From Variovorax sp. Sphag1AA (GTDB taxonomy: Bacteria; Pseudomonadota; Gammaproteobacteria; Burkholderiales; Burkholderiaceae_C): 64,000 nucleotides of DNA. The stretch spans positions 1 through 64,000 of the forward strand of contig NZ_JACHYC010000001.1 in the NCBI RefSeq assembly GCF_014192575.1. The letters are read 5' to 3'. The notes below the pieces were generated by a model. It did not search any database. It was not told where the DNA came from and was given only the letters and a program-made list of their open reading frames with translations. A program made the translations under genes and the position numbers. This document shows, piece after piece, positions 42,610 to 51,324 of this stretch. The first letter of the stretch is position 1. Every line of letters starts with the position of its first letter.

Positions 42610-43611
42610 TCAACGCCGCCGCTTCCAGATCACCCCATCAACCAGATAGTGATGAAAGTTGAGGGTGAAGTGCGTGATGAGCACCATGGGCAGTCCCAGC
42701 CAAAGCAATTGCGTACCTGTCCAGTCGGCTGCCTGATAGAGCGCTGCGCCAAGAACCAGACAAACGCCGCCGTACCGGGCTGCATTCCTCCAAAGCCCGG
42801 CGACATCGACCTGGGAGGCCATGGCGTCCTGCGCTTGAATGTCGCGGCGAATGTTCTGCATCCAGACAAACAAGAGGTACTGGAGGTTGTGCCAGATGTT
42901 GACCACGAGCCATCCCAAAGTGATGTCTGCGATCCAGATGTAGGCGACGAAGGACACACCAAGGTGGGACGCTACAAAGGCGTCGTGCCGCCAGTTGATC
43001 TTCCCAGTCAGCGCAGCGCGGCACTGCCTTTGCAGCCACCACACGCCGCAAACGAGGGTCGCAATCCCCGTTGCGTCGACAACCTGAGCCGAGATCGCAG
43101 GCAGTTGGATGGGATAGCCCAGAAAGGCTTGAGGGGCATCGGCGCATCGCGCGAGCAATCCCCACGCCGGGAAAAGATAGACGAGCGCTTCAGCCACGCG
43201 ATCCGGGCGGAACGGGCCTGATTCCGTTCGCCGATAGGCCCTGGCAACACCGAAGGACTGACGTGCGACGTGGTAGGTCTGCGCAACAAAATAAAGGGTG
43301 AACAAGCCCGCCACTTCGTACGCCAGGGCCGTGGCCACGACACCCGCCAGGACAATCGCCGGCAGAAAGAAAATCAGGAACCAGTGCCGTCTCACGTCGG
43401 CGGCACAAGCACCGATCCGGGTGTAGGTCGCCACTACATGGGGATTGGCGAAGAGCCAGACATCGATCAAGACCATGGCAATCAGCATCGCGGGCGACGT
43501 GGACGCCATCATCCCTAGACCAAGGGCCAACGTCAGCGGCCCCAAGATGAGAACCCAGTCGAACCTGGGGCGCGACGCCAGCAGGCCGCCCGGAACCATC
43601 AGGCCGTTCAC
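42610..43611 (-). CDS. Histidine-rich polytopic membrane protein
   Basis: Uncharacterised inner-membrane protein of 333 residues with about eight helices. Conserved-looking histidines lie at helix ends: NPHVVATYTR near residue 57, QTYHVARQSFG near residue 110, VASHLGV, NIWHNLQYLLFVWMQN near residue 240, and the terminal HFTLNFHHYLVDGVIWKRRR. The spacing suggests metal or haem binding, as in membrane desaturase or carotene-oxygenase-like folds, but I recognise no named family. The GTG start overlaps the stop of the upstream secreted-protein gene (GTGA), so the two are translationally coupled. Confidence 0.75.
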   Translation of the reverse strand: MNGLMVPGGLLASRPRFDWVLILGPLTLALGLGMMASTSPAMLIAMVLIDVWLFANPHVVATYTRIGACAADVRRHWFLIFFLPAIVLAGVVATALAYEVAGLFTLYFVAQTYHVARQSFGVARAYRRTESGPFRPDRVAEALVYLFPAWGLLARCADAPQAFLGYPIQLPAISAQVVDATGIATLVCGVWWLQRQCRAALTGKINWRHDAFVASHLGVSFVAYIWIADITLGWLVVNIWHNLQYLLFVWMQNIRRDIQAQDAMASQVDVAGLWRNAARYGGVCLVLGAALYQAADWTGTQLLWLGLPMVLITHFTLNFHHYLVDGVIWKRRR

Positions 43612-44615
43612 GTGACCACGGGCGGGACGGGACGCGGACGAGGCGACCCTAGTGGCGCAGGCTTTGACGGCACAAAAAACACGGTTCTTGGCCGCAAGTG
43701 GCGCTCGGTAGCCCCCTTCAATTGATCAAAAGCGAGACTGCGCGCCGCCGCAAATCGGGGCTCAAGCGACAGTCGGTTCGACATGCCGGAGAGGCCTGCC
43801 GCGGGGAGCTGCTGGTAGGGATCGTAGGCTTCCCTCATTTCACAAGGGAAGCAAGCGCCGCGCTCGTCGAGTTGGCTCACAAGCAGGATCTTGTAGACGA
43901 CCCCAGCGGCCTGATCGGGATCGATGGGAAAAGAGAAAACCAGTTCCGAGCGACCCATGGCCGGGTCTTTCTGGTCGTCGCCCACGAACGTGAAGCCTGC
44001 GGCGCGGTAGGAAGCGATGGTTGCGGCTTTCAGGTCGGGCAGGTCAATCCCAACGAATGAGTTCTCGTACAAATTTCGCTCTCCTCGCCACTGATCTCGG
44101 TAGTTGAACCCAAAGCGCGCGTCCATAGCGGATTGCCCGTCCGCACGAATCTTGGCAAACGCGCGATCGATCGCCGGAAAGATATGACCGGCTACCTCAT
44201 ACTGGTCCATCCAGGGAAGCTCCTGCAAGGTGGCAAGGTCGGGTAACTCAGCCAACCGCAAGAAACAGTTGGCACATCTCTTGTTCCGGTCCTGGTTCTC
44301 GTTCACCCTGACCACGAGTTCGGCGCTCCGGACCTTTTTTCCCACGGGCACGGAATAGGAAAACTTGTACTGAGTTGCCTCATCCTTCGTCTTCGCAATG
44401 GTGGTCAGCGAAAACCCGGAATCCTCGAAGGCGCCTATCACCAGCCTTCTGAAATCGTCGACCTTGATGTTCTGGTAAATCGCCACTGGGAGAGTGTTCA
44501 ACGCATAGCTGGAATGCAACAAGATCGGCGCATTGCCAGATTGGCCAGAAGCGCTTCCGAGCAAGACCATGCCCAAGAAGATGGGTAGCACGAAGCTTCT
44601 TATAGATCTCAACAT
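43608..44615 (-). CDS. Secreted protein with two homologous CxxC domains
   Basis: Uncharacterised exported protein, 335 residues, with a signal peptide cleaved near residue 24 (LLGSASGQ). The mature part consists of two copies of one domain (about 43-160 and 182-310). Each has a beta/alpha start (YQNIKVDDFRRLVIGAFEDS / YENSFVGIDLPDLKAATIAS), a strand pair (YKFSYSVPVG / ELVFSFPIDP) and a CxxC motif (CANC 114-117; CFPC 255-258) followed by helices. The paired cysteines suggest disulfide exchange or metal binding in the periplasm. AAGGAGG precedes the ATG. It is coupled to the His-rich membrane protein downstream. Confidence 0.75.
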   Translation of the reverse strand: MLRSIRSFVLPIFLGMVLLGSASGQSGNAPILLHSSYALNTLPVAIYQNIKVDDFRRLVIGAFEDSGFSLTTIAKTKDEATQYKFSYSVPVGKKVRSAELVVRVNENQDRNKRCANCFLRLAELPDLATLQELPWMDQYEVAGHIFPAIDRAFAKIRADGQSAMDARFGFNYRDQWRGERNLYENSFVGIDLPDLKAATIASYRAAGFTFVGDDQKDPAMGRSELVFSFPIDPDQAAGVVYKILLVSQLDERGACFPCEMREAYDPYQQLPAAGLSGMSNRLSLEPRFAAARSLAFDQLKGATERHLRPRTVFFVPSKPAPLGSPRPRPVPPVVT

Positions 44616-44749
44616 GAGCACTGGTTCCTCCTTCACGACTGCCTCTGAGTTTCTTGTCGGGAATGTAGCCGCGAAAAAAAACGGAGCCGCATCCCTGCAT
44701 GATCGCAAGGGCGCGCCATCGAAGACTGGGCGCCGAGAACGTTCGCTAC

Positions 44750-45262
44750 CTATTCGGGACGTGCTCGCAGCACCTCGTCAAAAAAATGAAGCAGGTGTCG
44801 CGCAAACATGTCCATGTTCGCGGCCCGATCAACATCCCCTGTTTCGATGGTTTTAGCCACAGACGTTGCGCCGACGACCGCGAGGCACACCCGACCGGGT
44901 GGGTCTCCGTACGGACTGGCAGAAGGGCCTGACGCGCCACTCTCGCTGAGCCCCCAAGTTGCGCGGTGACTATCGCGCATCCGTCCGGCGACGAGCAGTG
45001 CATAGGGCTCGGTTTCACCACGCATGCCCTTGAGATCGGCGGCAGTCAGCCCTAGAAGCGCCCGACCAGCTCGCCTCGAATACACGACGGCACCTCCCAG
45101 GTAGAAGGCAGAGGCCCCGGGTATCGCAAGAAGCGATGCGGACACGAGCCCTCCTGCAGAAGATTCAACGACTGCAACCGACTCTCCCCGCCTGCGCAAG
45201 GATGCACCCACGCGTTCCGCGAGAACTGCAAGTGATGGAGGGTCAGTTCCGAGAGGAAGCAT
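44750..45262 (-). CDS. Stand-alone CinA C-terminal-domain protein (PncC-like)
   Basis: Resembles nicotinamide-mononucleotide amidohydrolases of the CinA/PncC family, 170 residues. The N-terminal helix and active-site region read VAVVESSAGGLVSASLLAIP near residue 26 in place of the usual AESCTGGL, keeping the Ser but changing Cys-Thr to Ser-Ala. GAVVYSRRAGRALLG near residue 57 and a GPSASPYGDPPGRVCLAVVG region near residue 118 also match. It begins 2 bp after the DUF2867-like gene. Catalytic competence is uncertain because of the altered motif. Confidence 0.8.
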   Translation of the reverse strand: MLPLGTDPPSLAVLAERVGASLRRRGESVAVVESSAGGLVSASLLAIPGASAFYLGGAVVYSRRAGRALLGLTAADLKGMRGETEPYALLVAGRMRDSHRATWGLSESGASGPSASPYGDPPGRVCLAVVGATSVAKTIETGDVDRAANMDMFARHLLHFFDEVLRARPE

Positions 45263-45264
45263 GC

Positions 45265-45750
45265 TCAAGCCTTCATTGCTCGGACTGCTCGCTCCAGATT
45301 GGCCCGAACAATCAAACGATGAAATGGCGCAATCGTTGCAAGATAGACGCGCCCCAGCCGGTTGTGGCAATGCACCACCGTACTCGTGACCAGCTCGCGC
45401 TCATTCTCAGCATCGGCGCGAAGTTGGATGGTGGCGCGGAAGTCTAGGTGCCGGTCATCCGCGCCCACTACCAACTCGGTTGCGGTCTTTGACAGCACCG
45501 GCAAGTAGCCGATAACCGGCCCCCGCGCCGCGCCAGCAAGGCCGACGGCGCGCGACGATGTGACGCCGACCGTCATCATCACCACGTCGCGTATGAAGGT
45601 GAGCACACGAATCCACCACGCCTGTCGCTCGAATGCGGCGCGTGCCAGCACTTCGACGTCATTGCTGGCCTCCGCCGGCAGTCGAATTGCAAAGGCGTCC
45701 AAGAGGTCTGCGCCCGTGTAGAGCGGCGCGAGAACGCTGTTGCTAGGCAT
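45265..45750 (-). CDS. DUF2867-like protein
   Basis: 161 residues. LDAFAIRLPAEASNDVEVLARAAFERQAWWIRVLTFIRD near the N-terminus, an ELVVGADDRHLDFRATIQLR strand region and VVHCHNRLGRVYLATIAPFHRLIVRANLER at the end match DUF2867-type SRPBCC-like proteins of unknown function. The ATG at 45750 is chosen over a TTG eight codons upstream; neither has a strong Shine-Dalgarno. Next gene downstream is the CinA-like protein, 2 bp away. Confidence 0.78.
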   Translation of the reverse strand: MPSNSVLAPLYTGADLLDAFAIRLPAEASNDVEVLARAAFERQAWWIRVLTFIRDVVMMTVGVTSSRAVGLAGAARGPVIGYLPVLSKTATELVVGADDRHLDFRATIQLRADAENERELVTSTVVHCHNRLGRVYLATIAPFHRLIVRANLERAVRAMKA

Positions 45751-45851
45751 GGGCACAGCGCGTGCTTTGGTCAAGGCAGTGTTCCGGGGGGTCTTGGTAT
45801 GCAGCAGTCTAGGCGAAGCGCGTCAGCCGGCGCGTGAGTGGCTCTCTGTGC

Positions 45852-46049
45852 TCATTCCGCAGGAAACAGCCACACGCGTTCGATGAGCCCGTTTGCCACG
45901 TGGTAGACCGCCACGACGTCGAACGGCTGCTCTCGCAGCCCGAACACACGTTCGTGATCGACGACTTTGGTCCCGCACGCCATTCGACCGAGAAGGTCGG
46001 CGGCAACATTGACTGCTCCTTCTGCGGCGGCCTTGTGGCCGCGTGCCAT
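45852..46049 (-). pseudogene. C-terminal fragment of an NTF2/SnoaL-like gene
   Basis: The 65-codon frame ends in KVVDHERVFGLREQPFDVVAVYHVANGLIERVWLF, which is the C-terminal half of NTF2-like (ketosteroid-isomerase-type) proteins. The N-terminal helix bundle and first strands are missing: the frame begins directly after the stop of the cupin-like gene upstream. This looks like a deletion that fused the upstream gene's end to the remaining NTF2 half. It may still be translated from the ATG at 46049. Confidence 0.6.
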
Positions 46050-46478
46050 CTACCGCGGCGTGGACCAACGGACCGTGAGTATGCATGCCGGCTGGACGCC
46101 AAACGCGCGATGAAACACGCCGGGGCCCCATATGACAAAGTCGCCGTGGGAGCGAAGGGTGTACGACAGGGTGTCTTCCGATGCGAAGTCGGCGGTGGTC
46201 GAGAACTCAATCCTGAATTCGCTGGCCGGGCTTACGAGGACCGACATCGTCCGCCCCACGCTCAACGGCTTGGGTTCGCCGTTGGGGTCTCCGGCTGCAT
46301 GCGAGAACCACTTGACGCACAGCCCAGCGGCAAGCTCCTCGGGCGGAACATGACGAAGGTGCGCTGGCGGGTTCTTGGTCCAATCGCTGAACCCGACAAA
46401 CCAGCCGGTTCCATTGGTGTCCAGGGTGCCTGCGTTACCGAATTCGACGTTCTGCGCGAGAAGCTGTTTCGATTGCAT
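46050..46478 (-). CDS. Cupin-like small protein
   Basis: 142-residue protein, probably a single beta-barrel cupin. AGGTLD-like GNAGTLDTNGTGWFVGFSDW near residue 15, VKWFSHAAGDPNGEPKPLS in the middle and the closing SHGDFVIWGPGVFHRAFGV fit a cupin strand order, with a possible metal His in FHRA; the usual GxxxxHxH first motif is not visible. Its stop is immediately followed by the ATG of the NTF2-like fragment. The specific function is unknown. Confidence 0.7.
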   Translation of the reverse strand: MQSKQLLAQNVEFGNAGTLDTNGTGWFVGFSDWTKNPPAHLRHVPPEELAAGLCVKWFSHAAGDPNGEPKPLSVGRTMSVLVSPASEFRIEFSTTADFASEDTLSYTLRSHGDFVIWGPGVFHRAFGVQPACILTVRWSTPR

Positions 46479-46539
46479 GCGGAATTCTGCCCTCGGAAGT
46501 ATTCAATCTTGCTGCCTGGCTGCCGTTATTCAGGGTGCC

Positions 46540-46896
46540 ATGTCAAATCCTCAGCATCCGGCGGAATCCGAGCTCCCAGACCACCCGAACCTCGGTGACC
46601 GAGTCGTCCAGGACGACGGGGAATACATGCTCGTTTCGCTGGTCGGAGTGCCTGGCAGCAAAGCCAAGGGGCTGCTCCTGCGTCGAATGTCGCGCAGCTC
46701 AAGATCGCCCTATGGCCTCGAATGCCTGGGCCACCACCTGCTGCTCGCCGATGGGAAGTGGTACGCGTCACGGATCGTTGGCGGCGACGGCGAACATGCG
46801 AAAAAGACCACCACCGGAATCTTCCAGACGGAGCTCGATGCATTGGTCAATCTCTGGGCCAGCCGGCGTTCTCCAGGCCTCGCGCTGATGGTCTGA
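46540..46896 (+). CDS. Hypothetical protein of 118 residues
   Basis: Soluble protein with no family I recognise. The N-terminal part reads PDHPNLGDRVVQDDGEYMLV, followed by a short beta-rich domain (GLLLRRMSRSSRSPYGLECL) and a lysine-threonine segment near residue 90. The ATG at 46540 is preferred because the composition upstream of it is unlike coding sequence. It is one of the few plus-strand genes in this zone and points to the repeat protein at 47003. Confidence 0.5.
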   Translation: MSNPQHPAESELPDHPNLGDRVVQDDGEYMLVSLVGVPGSKAKGLLLRRMSRSSRSPYGLECLGHHLLLADGKWYASRIVGGDGEHAKKTTTGIFQTELDALVNLWASRRSPGLALMV

Positions 46897-47002
46897 GCAC
46901 AGACGGTCGACACGCGGGCAAGTCGCGACCAGAGGTACGTCAACGTCGGAAGAATCGCCGCCGTTGAGGAGGGGTCGCACCTCGACACCTCAAGGAGTCC
47001 AG

Positions 47003-47419
47003 ATGACCAAGTTTCTCGCGATCGCAATTGCAAGCCTGTTCGCAGCGGGCGCCTATGCGCAGAATCCGCCCGGAGCATCTTCGGAGCAACAACCGGTCAC
47101 AAACACCAAGCCGCAGAACCGCGCCGAATCCAAGGCGGAGGCGCGCCCCCAAGGTATGGTGAAGACGCCAACCGGCGACTCGGCGAACAACACTGAAGTC
47201 AACCCACTGGCGACTGGAAAGGCCGGCAGCAAGGCCCAACAGCGCCTCGACTCACGGCCCCAAGGCATGGTGAAGGCGCCGACCGGTGACTCGGCCAACA
47301 ATGCTGAAGTCAATCCTGTCGGGAGTGGCAAGTCTGCGAATGCCGGGCAGGCGCGCGTCGAAGCACGCAACGCCAAGGCGGCCAAGAAGGCGGCACCGCA
47401 GGGAACTACGCCGAACTGA
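47003..47419 (+). CDS. Secreted low-complexity repeat protein
   Basis: 138-residue exported protein with a signal peptide (TKFLAIAIASLFAAGAYAQ, cleavage near residue 20). The mature protein is disordered-looking, rich in Ala/Asn/Gln/Lys, and contains two perfect-length 37-residue repeats beginning RPQGMVKTPTGDSANN and RPQGMVKAPTGDSANN. The C-terminal is lysine-rich (NAKAAKKAAPQGTTPN). AAGGAG lies 6 bases before the ATG. No known family is recognised; similar small Lys/Ala-rich periplasmic proteins occur in Burkholderiales. Its stop overlaps a convergent GNAT gene by 14 bp. Confidence 0.78.
   Translation: MTKFLAIAIASLFAAGAYAQNPPGASSEQQPVTNTKPQNRAESKAEARPQGMVKTPTGDSANNTEVNPLATGKAGSKAQQRLDSRPQGMVKAPTGDSANNAEVNPVGSGKSANAGQARVEARNAKAAKKAAPQGTTPN
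47144..47365 (+). repeat. In-frame 111-bp tandem duplication
   Basis: Two adjacent 111-bp units (47144-47254 and 47255-47365) encode 37-residue repeats differing at a limited number of positions, concentrated in the second half. The reading frame is maintained. This is a recent-looking internal duplication within the repeat-protein gene and a likely source of length variation between strains. Confidence 0.85.
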
Positions 47420-47861
47420 GCGCTGAGTCTCGGCGTGGCGAGAGGCTTTTCTTCATGAGCGCCAGGTAGAAATCGGGAGCGTAGTCGTCAATGCGCGAGT
47501 ACTCCTCGTAGCCGTGCCTCCGGTAGAACCCTGGCGCCTGCCACTCGAAGGTTTCGAGCTTTGCATGCTTCGCACCCAACTCGATGGCTTGCCGCTCGGC
47601 TTCAGCGAGAAGACGACTGCCCAACCCCGAGCCACGCATATCGGCTTCGACGAACAGCACTTCGATGTTGAGCCAGTAGAGAAACACGAAGCCTCTCAGC
47701 CCGCCAAGCACGCGGCCGCGCTCGTCTCTGGCGTTGAGGCGGATGTACTGCTGCTCGGGATACTCGCCGACGAAGCCATAGTTGTAGTGGCGCAGCTTGC
47801 GCCCGAGTTCACCAGAACGAAGTTCTTCGGGCGTGGCGGCGGTGATGACGACGTTCTTCAT
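47406..47861 (-). CDS. GNAT-family N-acetyltransferase
   Basis: Acetyl-CoA-dependent transferase fold of 151 residues. The pyrophosphate-binding region is GSGLGSRLLAEAERQA near residue 91, preceded by the beta-4 strand WLNIEVLFVEADMR; YRRHGYEEYSRIDDY near residue 126 matches the C-terminal GNAT motif. The acceptor substrate is unknown. The ATG overlaps the stop of the upstream LOG-like gene by 4 bp (ATGA), so the two genes are coupled. Confidence 0.88.
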   Translation of the reverse strand: MKNVVITAATPEELRSGELGRKLRHYNYGFVGEYPEQQYIRLNARDERGRVLGGLRGFVFLYWLNIEVLFVEADMRGSGLGSRLLAEAERQAIELGAKHAKLETFEWQAPGFYRRHGYEEYSRIDDYAPDFYLALMKKSLSPRRDSALSSA

Positions 47862-48391
47862 GCGGTGTTTGAAGCCGCATCGGCGACGAGCCCGAGGGTG
47901 CGCAAGTTTGCTTGCAACTCTGCGACGGTGCTCCAGGGAAGGATGCGGGAGTTTGCACGCTCGTCGGGCGGATTGGACGGCAGTTCGTCGGACCAACCGC
48001 CGCAGCCGACGAGCGGGAGCAATGGCCGCTTGTGAAGCCATGCGAGATGAACCTCGGATTTGGTCCCGGCCCGCCCACCAATCACGATGCAAGCATCCCC
48101 CGCAAGGGCCATCAGGAGGTTGCGAGCGTCCCCCATACCGCAGGGCAAGACCACCGTGGCTGGCCAATCCGGCGGAGGCATCTCGGCCGGAGGGACGATG
48201 CTCAGAACTAGTCCGCCTGCCTGCACGGCGCGTTCCGCGGCAATCCTCGTTGCAGGACTTCCGCAACCGCTAACGAGCGTTACACCGAGCTTCGCCAAGG
48301 CCTCGCCCGCTTCGGCTGCGAGGTCGTACGCTCGCGAACCAGGCTCGGCGCTCCCAAGTACGCAAACTTGAGGTTTTCGATGAGTGTTCAT
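47858..48391 (-). CDS. LOG/DprA-like Rossmann protein (SLOG superfamily)
   Basis: 177-residue nucleotide-binding-type fold. VCVLGSAEPGSRAYDLAAEAGEALAKLG at the start, LVSGCGSPATRIAAERAVQAGG near residue 40 and CIVIGGRAGTKSEVHLAWLHKRPLLPL near residue 102 match TIGR00725-type SLOG proteins, with the GGRAGTKSE segment corresponding to the PGGxGTxxE loop of LOG cytokinin-activating enzymes (Gly-Gly-Arg-Ala instead of Pro-Gly-Gly). Enzymatic activity is uncertain. It is divergent from kdsA. Confidence 0.8.
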   Translation of the reverse strand: MNTHRKPQVCVLGSAEPGSRAYDLAAEAGEALAKLGVTLVSGCGSPATRIAAERAVQAGGLVLSIVPPAEMPPPDWPATVVLPCGMGDARNLLMALAGDACIVIGGRAGTKSEVHLAWLHKRPLLPLVGCGGWSDELPSNPPDERANSRILPWSTVAELQANLRTLGLVADAASNTA

Positions 48392-48402
48392 GGGGGGCTT
48401 GA

Positions 48403-49317
<915 letters not shown>

Positions 49318-49339
49318 CCGACTCACGTCCGCCTCGGTC

Positions 49340-49606
49340 TCAGGCGGGCGGACGCTGCTGCATTCGCCGCTCTTCCCGAAGCATGAACAGATAGAGCCCT
49401 TCGACTTTCTCTCGAGCCCAGGGCGTCTTTCGCAGAAATTTCAGGCTGGACTTGACGCTGGGGTCATGCGAGAAACAGCGCACCGGTATCCGCTCTGCAA
49501 GGCCGGCCCATCCGTAGCGAGCTTCCAGTGCACGAACGATGGCCTCCAGCGTCACGCCGTGTAGCGGATTTCGCGGCTGAGGGGGGTGTGGTGAAGCTTC
49601 GTGCAT
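49340..49606 (-). CDS. VF530/DUF2132-family DNA-binding-like protein
   Basis: Small helical protein, 88 residues. The core reads [28 protein letters not shown], then [30 protein letters not shown], a nearly canonical VF530 domain, whose solved members have a DNA-binding-like fold. The C-terminus is a short basic tail. ATG 49606 is preferred to a GTG at 49639 for length. Its role in cells is unknown. Confidence 0.87.
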   Translation of the reverse strand: MHEASPHPPQPRNPLHGVTLEAIVRALEARYGWAGLAERIPVRCFSHDPSVKSSLKFLRKTPWAREKVEGLYLFMLREERRMQQRPPA

Positions 49607-49648
49607 TGGGAGATTTTGCCGCTGAGGTGCGCGGGCCACCGCGTCTCT

Positions 49649-50101
49649 TCAGTCCTCCGCGCCGGGCAGATTGGCCGGCGCACTGTCAGGCATGCTGTGC
49701 CACCAGATGCGCGCCTCGGAGCAAACGTCGCCAGAGAAGGTGGCATGTATGACCCCGTCAAGGACCATCCGCGGGAGAGGGTCGCCCGGTTTGCGGGCGA
49801 CGAGGTTCGTGCCTGTCGACTGGGCCCAGATCTGGAAGAGTTCTTCGGACGCCACCTGGTACGTGACGTGCCAATGGGCAATGCCAAAGCCCGCTTCATT
49901 GACGAGCACCTGATACGTCACGTGGATGTCTTCCTGGAGCTTGACCCGTTTCCAGTACTCCGCCAACTGGCTTGTTCCTCGCTGCACCGCAAACGGCGTG
50001 TTGTGATACCGGCCGTCGGGCGCGAAGAGCGCGGCAAACATGGATTCGTCGCGCTGCTCCCAAGCCGCCTTGTAGCCGTCCATGAACTGCGTAATGTCCA
50101 C
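49649..50101 (-). CDS. NTF2/SnoaL-like protein
   Basis: 150 residues. The start region DITQFMDGYKAAWEQRDESM, then FAPDGRYHNTPF and a strand-rich C-terminus (DGVIHATFSGDVCSEARIWW) match SnoaL-type NTF2 proteins. The start is a GTG at 50101 preceded by AGGAG seven bases upstream, preferred to an upstream TTG. This is the third NTF2-like gene in the accessory zone. Ligand or activity unknown. Confidence 0.83.
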   Translation of the reverse strand: MDITQFMDGYKAAWEQRDESMFAALFAPDGRYHNTPFAVQRGTSQLAEYWKRVKLQEDIHVTYQVLVNEAGFGIAHWHVTYQVASEELFQIWAQSTGTNLVARKPGDPLPRMVLDGVIHATFSGDVCSEARIWWHSMPDSAPANLPGAED

Positions 50102-50130
50102 TTGGAATCTCCTGCTCAGTCGGTCGCGAT

Positions 50131-50613
50131 TCAACAAACCAGCAATCCGAGCACGTACTCGTCAACGAAGTGTGGCTCCTCCGCCCGCTTGTAGAACTGG
50201 CGCAACGTGCCTTCGTGTTCGAAACCCAGCTTCCGGTAGAAGCGCAGTGCTTGCGCGTTGTCGCTCTCGGCATATAGCTCAATGCGCCTGACACCATCCG
50301 CCTTGAGTCGCTCAATCGCATCAGTGAGCATGGCGTGTCCGACTCCTTGCCCATGGCATCGCGGGTCGACTGCCAAGGTTCCAAGCAAGGCGACATGCTG
50401 CACTCGCCCCGGATAACGGCTCGCCTTGTAGAAGCCAGCAAGTGCGCCTTCAACTTCCCACACGTAGAAGCAACCGCTGTCGAGAAGCTCTTGATAGATG
50501 CCCTTGAACTCGTCGAGCGACATCGGCTCGTAAGTCAGGAAGGGCGCCACCTTCTTGTGCGTATAGATCGAGAAAACGGCATCAATGTCTTGAGGCTTGG
50601 CGAGTCGGCGCAT
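50131..50613 (-). CDS. GNAT-family N-acetyltransferase
   Basis: 160-residue acetyltransferase. The CoA-binding motif is LAVDPRCHGQGVGHAMLTDAIERLK near residue 80; RRIELYAESDNAQALRFYRKLGFEHEGTLRQ near residue 110 is a RimI-like motif B. A DEYVLGLLV end is typical. The start at 50613 begins MRRLAKPQDIDAVFSIYTHK. It lies 29 bp upstream of the NTF2-like gene on the same strand. Substrate unknown. Confidence 0.9.
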   Translation of the reverse strand: MRRLAKPQDIDAVFSIYTHKKVAPFLTYEPMSLDEFKGIYQELLDSGCFYVWEVEGALAGFYKASRYPGRVQHVALLGTLAVDPRCHGQGVGHAMLTDAIERLKADGVRRIELYAESDNAQALRFYRKLGFEHEGTLRQFYKRAEEPHFVDEYVLGLLVC

Positions 50614-50676
50614 TCCGGGTCATCCTTCGGGCTGACGAAACAGACGAGGGCGAGTGTACGCAGCGGACGGCCACTC

Positions 50677-51060
50677 CTAGTTCAAGGCTGCATGTCGATG
50701 TTCTGCGTACGCAGTTGGTCGGAAATCGATAACCGGCACAGTTCGCTCTTCATCGGAAAGGATGACCCGGACGTTGGCCTCATCGCGTACCCAGCAACCA
50801 GAGGCTACCTCCCCATTCCAGTTCGCCAGAAAGCAAACCCGACGCGGGGCAGGGCACTCGCCGGGCGCATCGGTCAATTGCAAAAGGCGAAGCGGGCTTC
50901 CATCTGCCACGAAGAGGACGTTGGGTGTGAGGTCGCAGCCGGCAACGCAGGAACAGCAGATGAAAGCCACCAGTGCTGGCCACGACGAAAGGTTGCAAGT
51001 CTGGCCCGGGTGAACTCGTCGGAGCAGAAGCAACCGCATCAAGGAGTTGAGATTGAACAT
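50677..51060 (-). CDS. Hypothetical exported protein or lipoprotein
   Basis: 127 residues with a hydrophobic N-terminal segment (ALVAFICCSCVAGC near residues 30-43) that reads as a lipoprotein signal, then a small beta-rich domain with CFLANWNGEVASGCWVRDEA and RVILSDEERTVPVIDFRP. The GCW...V...E...P..DF pattern recurs in small Burkholderiales exported proteins of unknown function. The start could be one of several Met/Leu codons before the signal; 51060 gives an unusually long n-region. A strong hairpin lies just upstream. Confidence 0.5.
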   Translation of the reverse strand: MFNLNSLMRLLLLRRVHPGQTCNLSSWPALVAFICCSCVAGCDLTPNVLFVADGSPLRLLQLTDAPGECPAPRRVCFLANWNGEVASGCWVRDEANVRVILSDEERTVPVIDFRPTAYAEHRHAALN

Positions 51061-51081
51061 GATTCAGGTCCAAGAAAGCAA

Positions 51082-51110
51082 AAAGGCAACGAGGTGAACT
51101 CGTTGCCTTT
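51082..51110 (-). terminator. Strong 12-bp hairpin with U-run
   Basis: AAAGGCAACGAG (51082-51093) pairs perfectly with CTCGTTGCCTTT (51099-51110), loop GTGAA; on the minus strand the stem ends in TTTTTGCTTT. It is a convincing intrinsic terminator for minus-strand transcription from the 52373-51325 gene pair. The first 11 bases of the stem recur partly at 51172-51183. The stretch 51111-51324 contains nothing else I can support. Confidence 0.75.
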
Positions 51111-51324
51111 GAAGGGGGCGTCTGGCGAAATGAGCGGGCTAACTGCCCCACATAATTCGCCCGCGCTGCTTAAAGGCAACGAAGGTGCGAAAGCTCGAAA
51201 TCGACAGGCGCTTGGACACGATGAATGCGTTCAATGTGACTGATGCGGAAGAGTCTAGGCTGGCGATGGGTGCTTGTCTACGTGAATATTGCCGAACGGG
51301 TTCGACCCTTTTCAGGGGCTTGGC

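Noticed and set aside
42649..43221. Plus-strand frame opposite the His-rich membrane protein
   Set aside because: The minus-strand frame has clear membrane helices, a coupled start and conserved His positions; the plus-strand frame has none.
51172..51324. Short plus-strand frame starting near 51187 with an EIDRRLDTMNAFNVTDAEES-like peptide
   Set aside because: It runs into antisense of the DUF4256 C-terminus and has no supporting start or family; too weak to call a gene.
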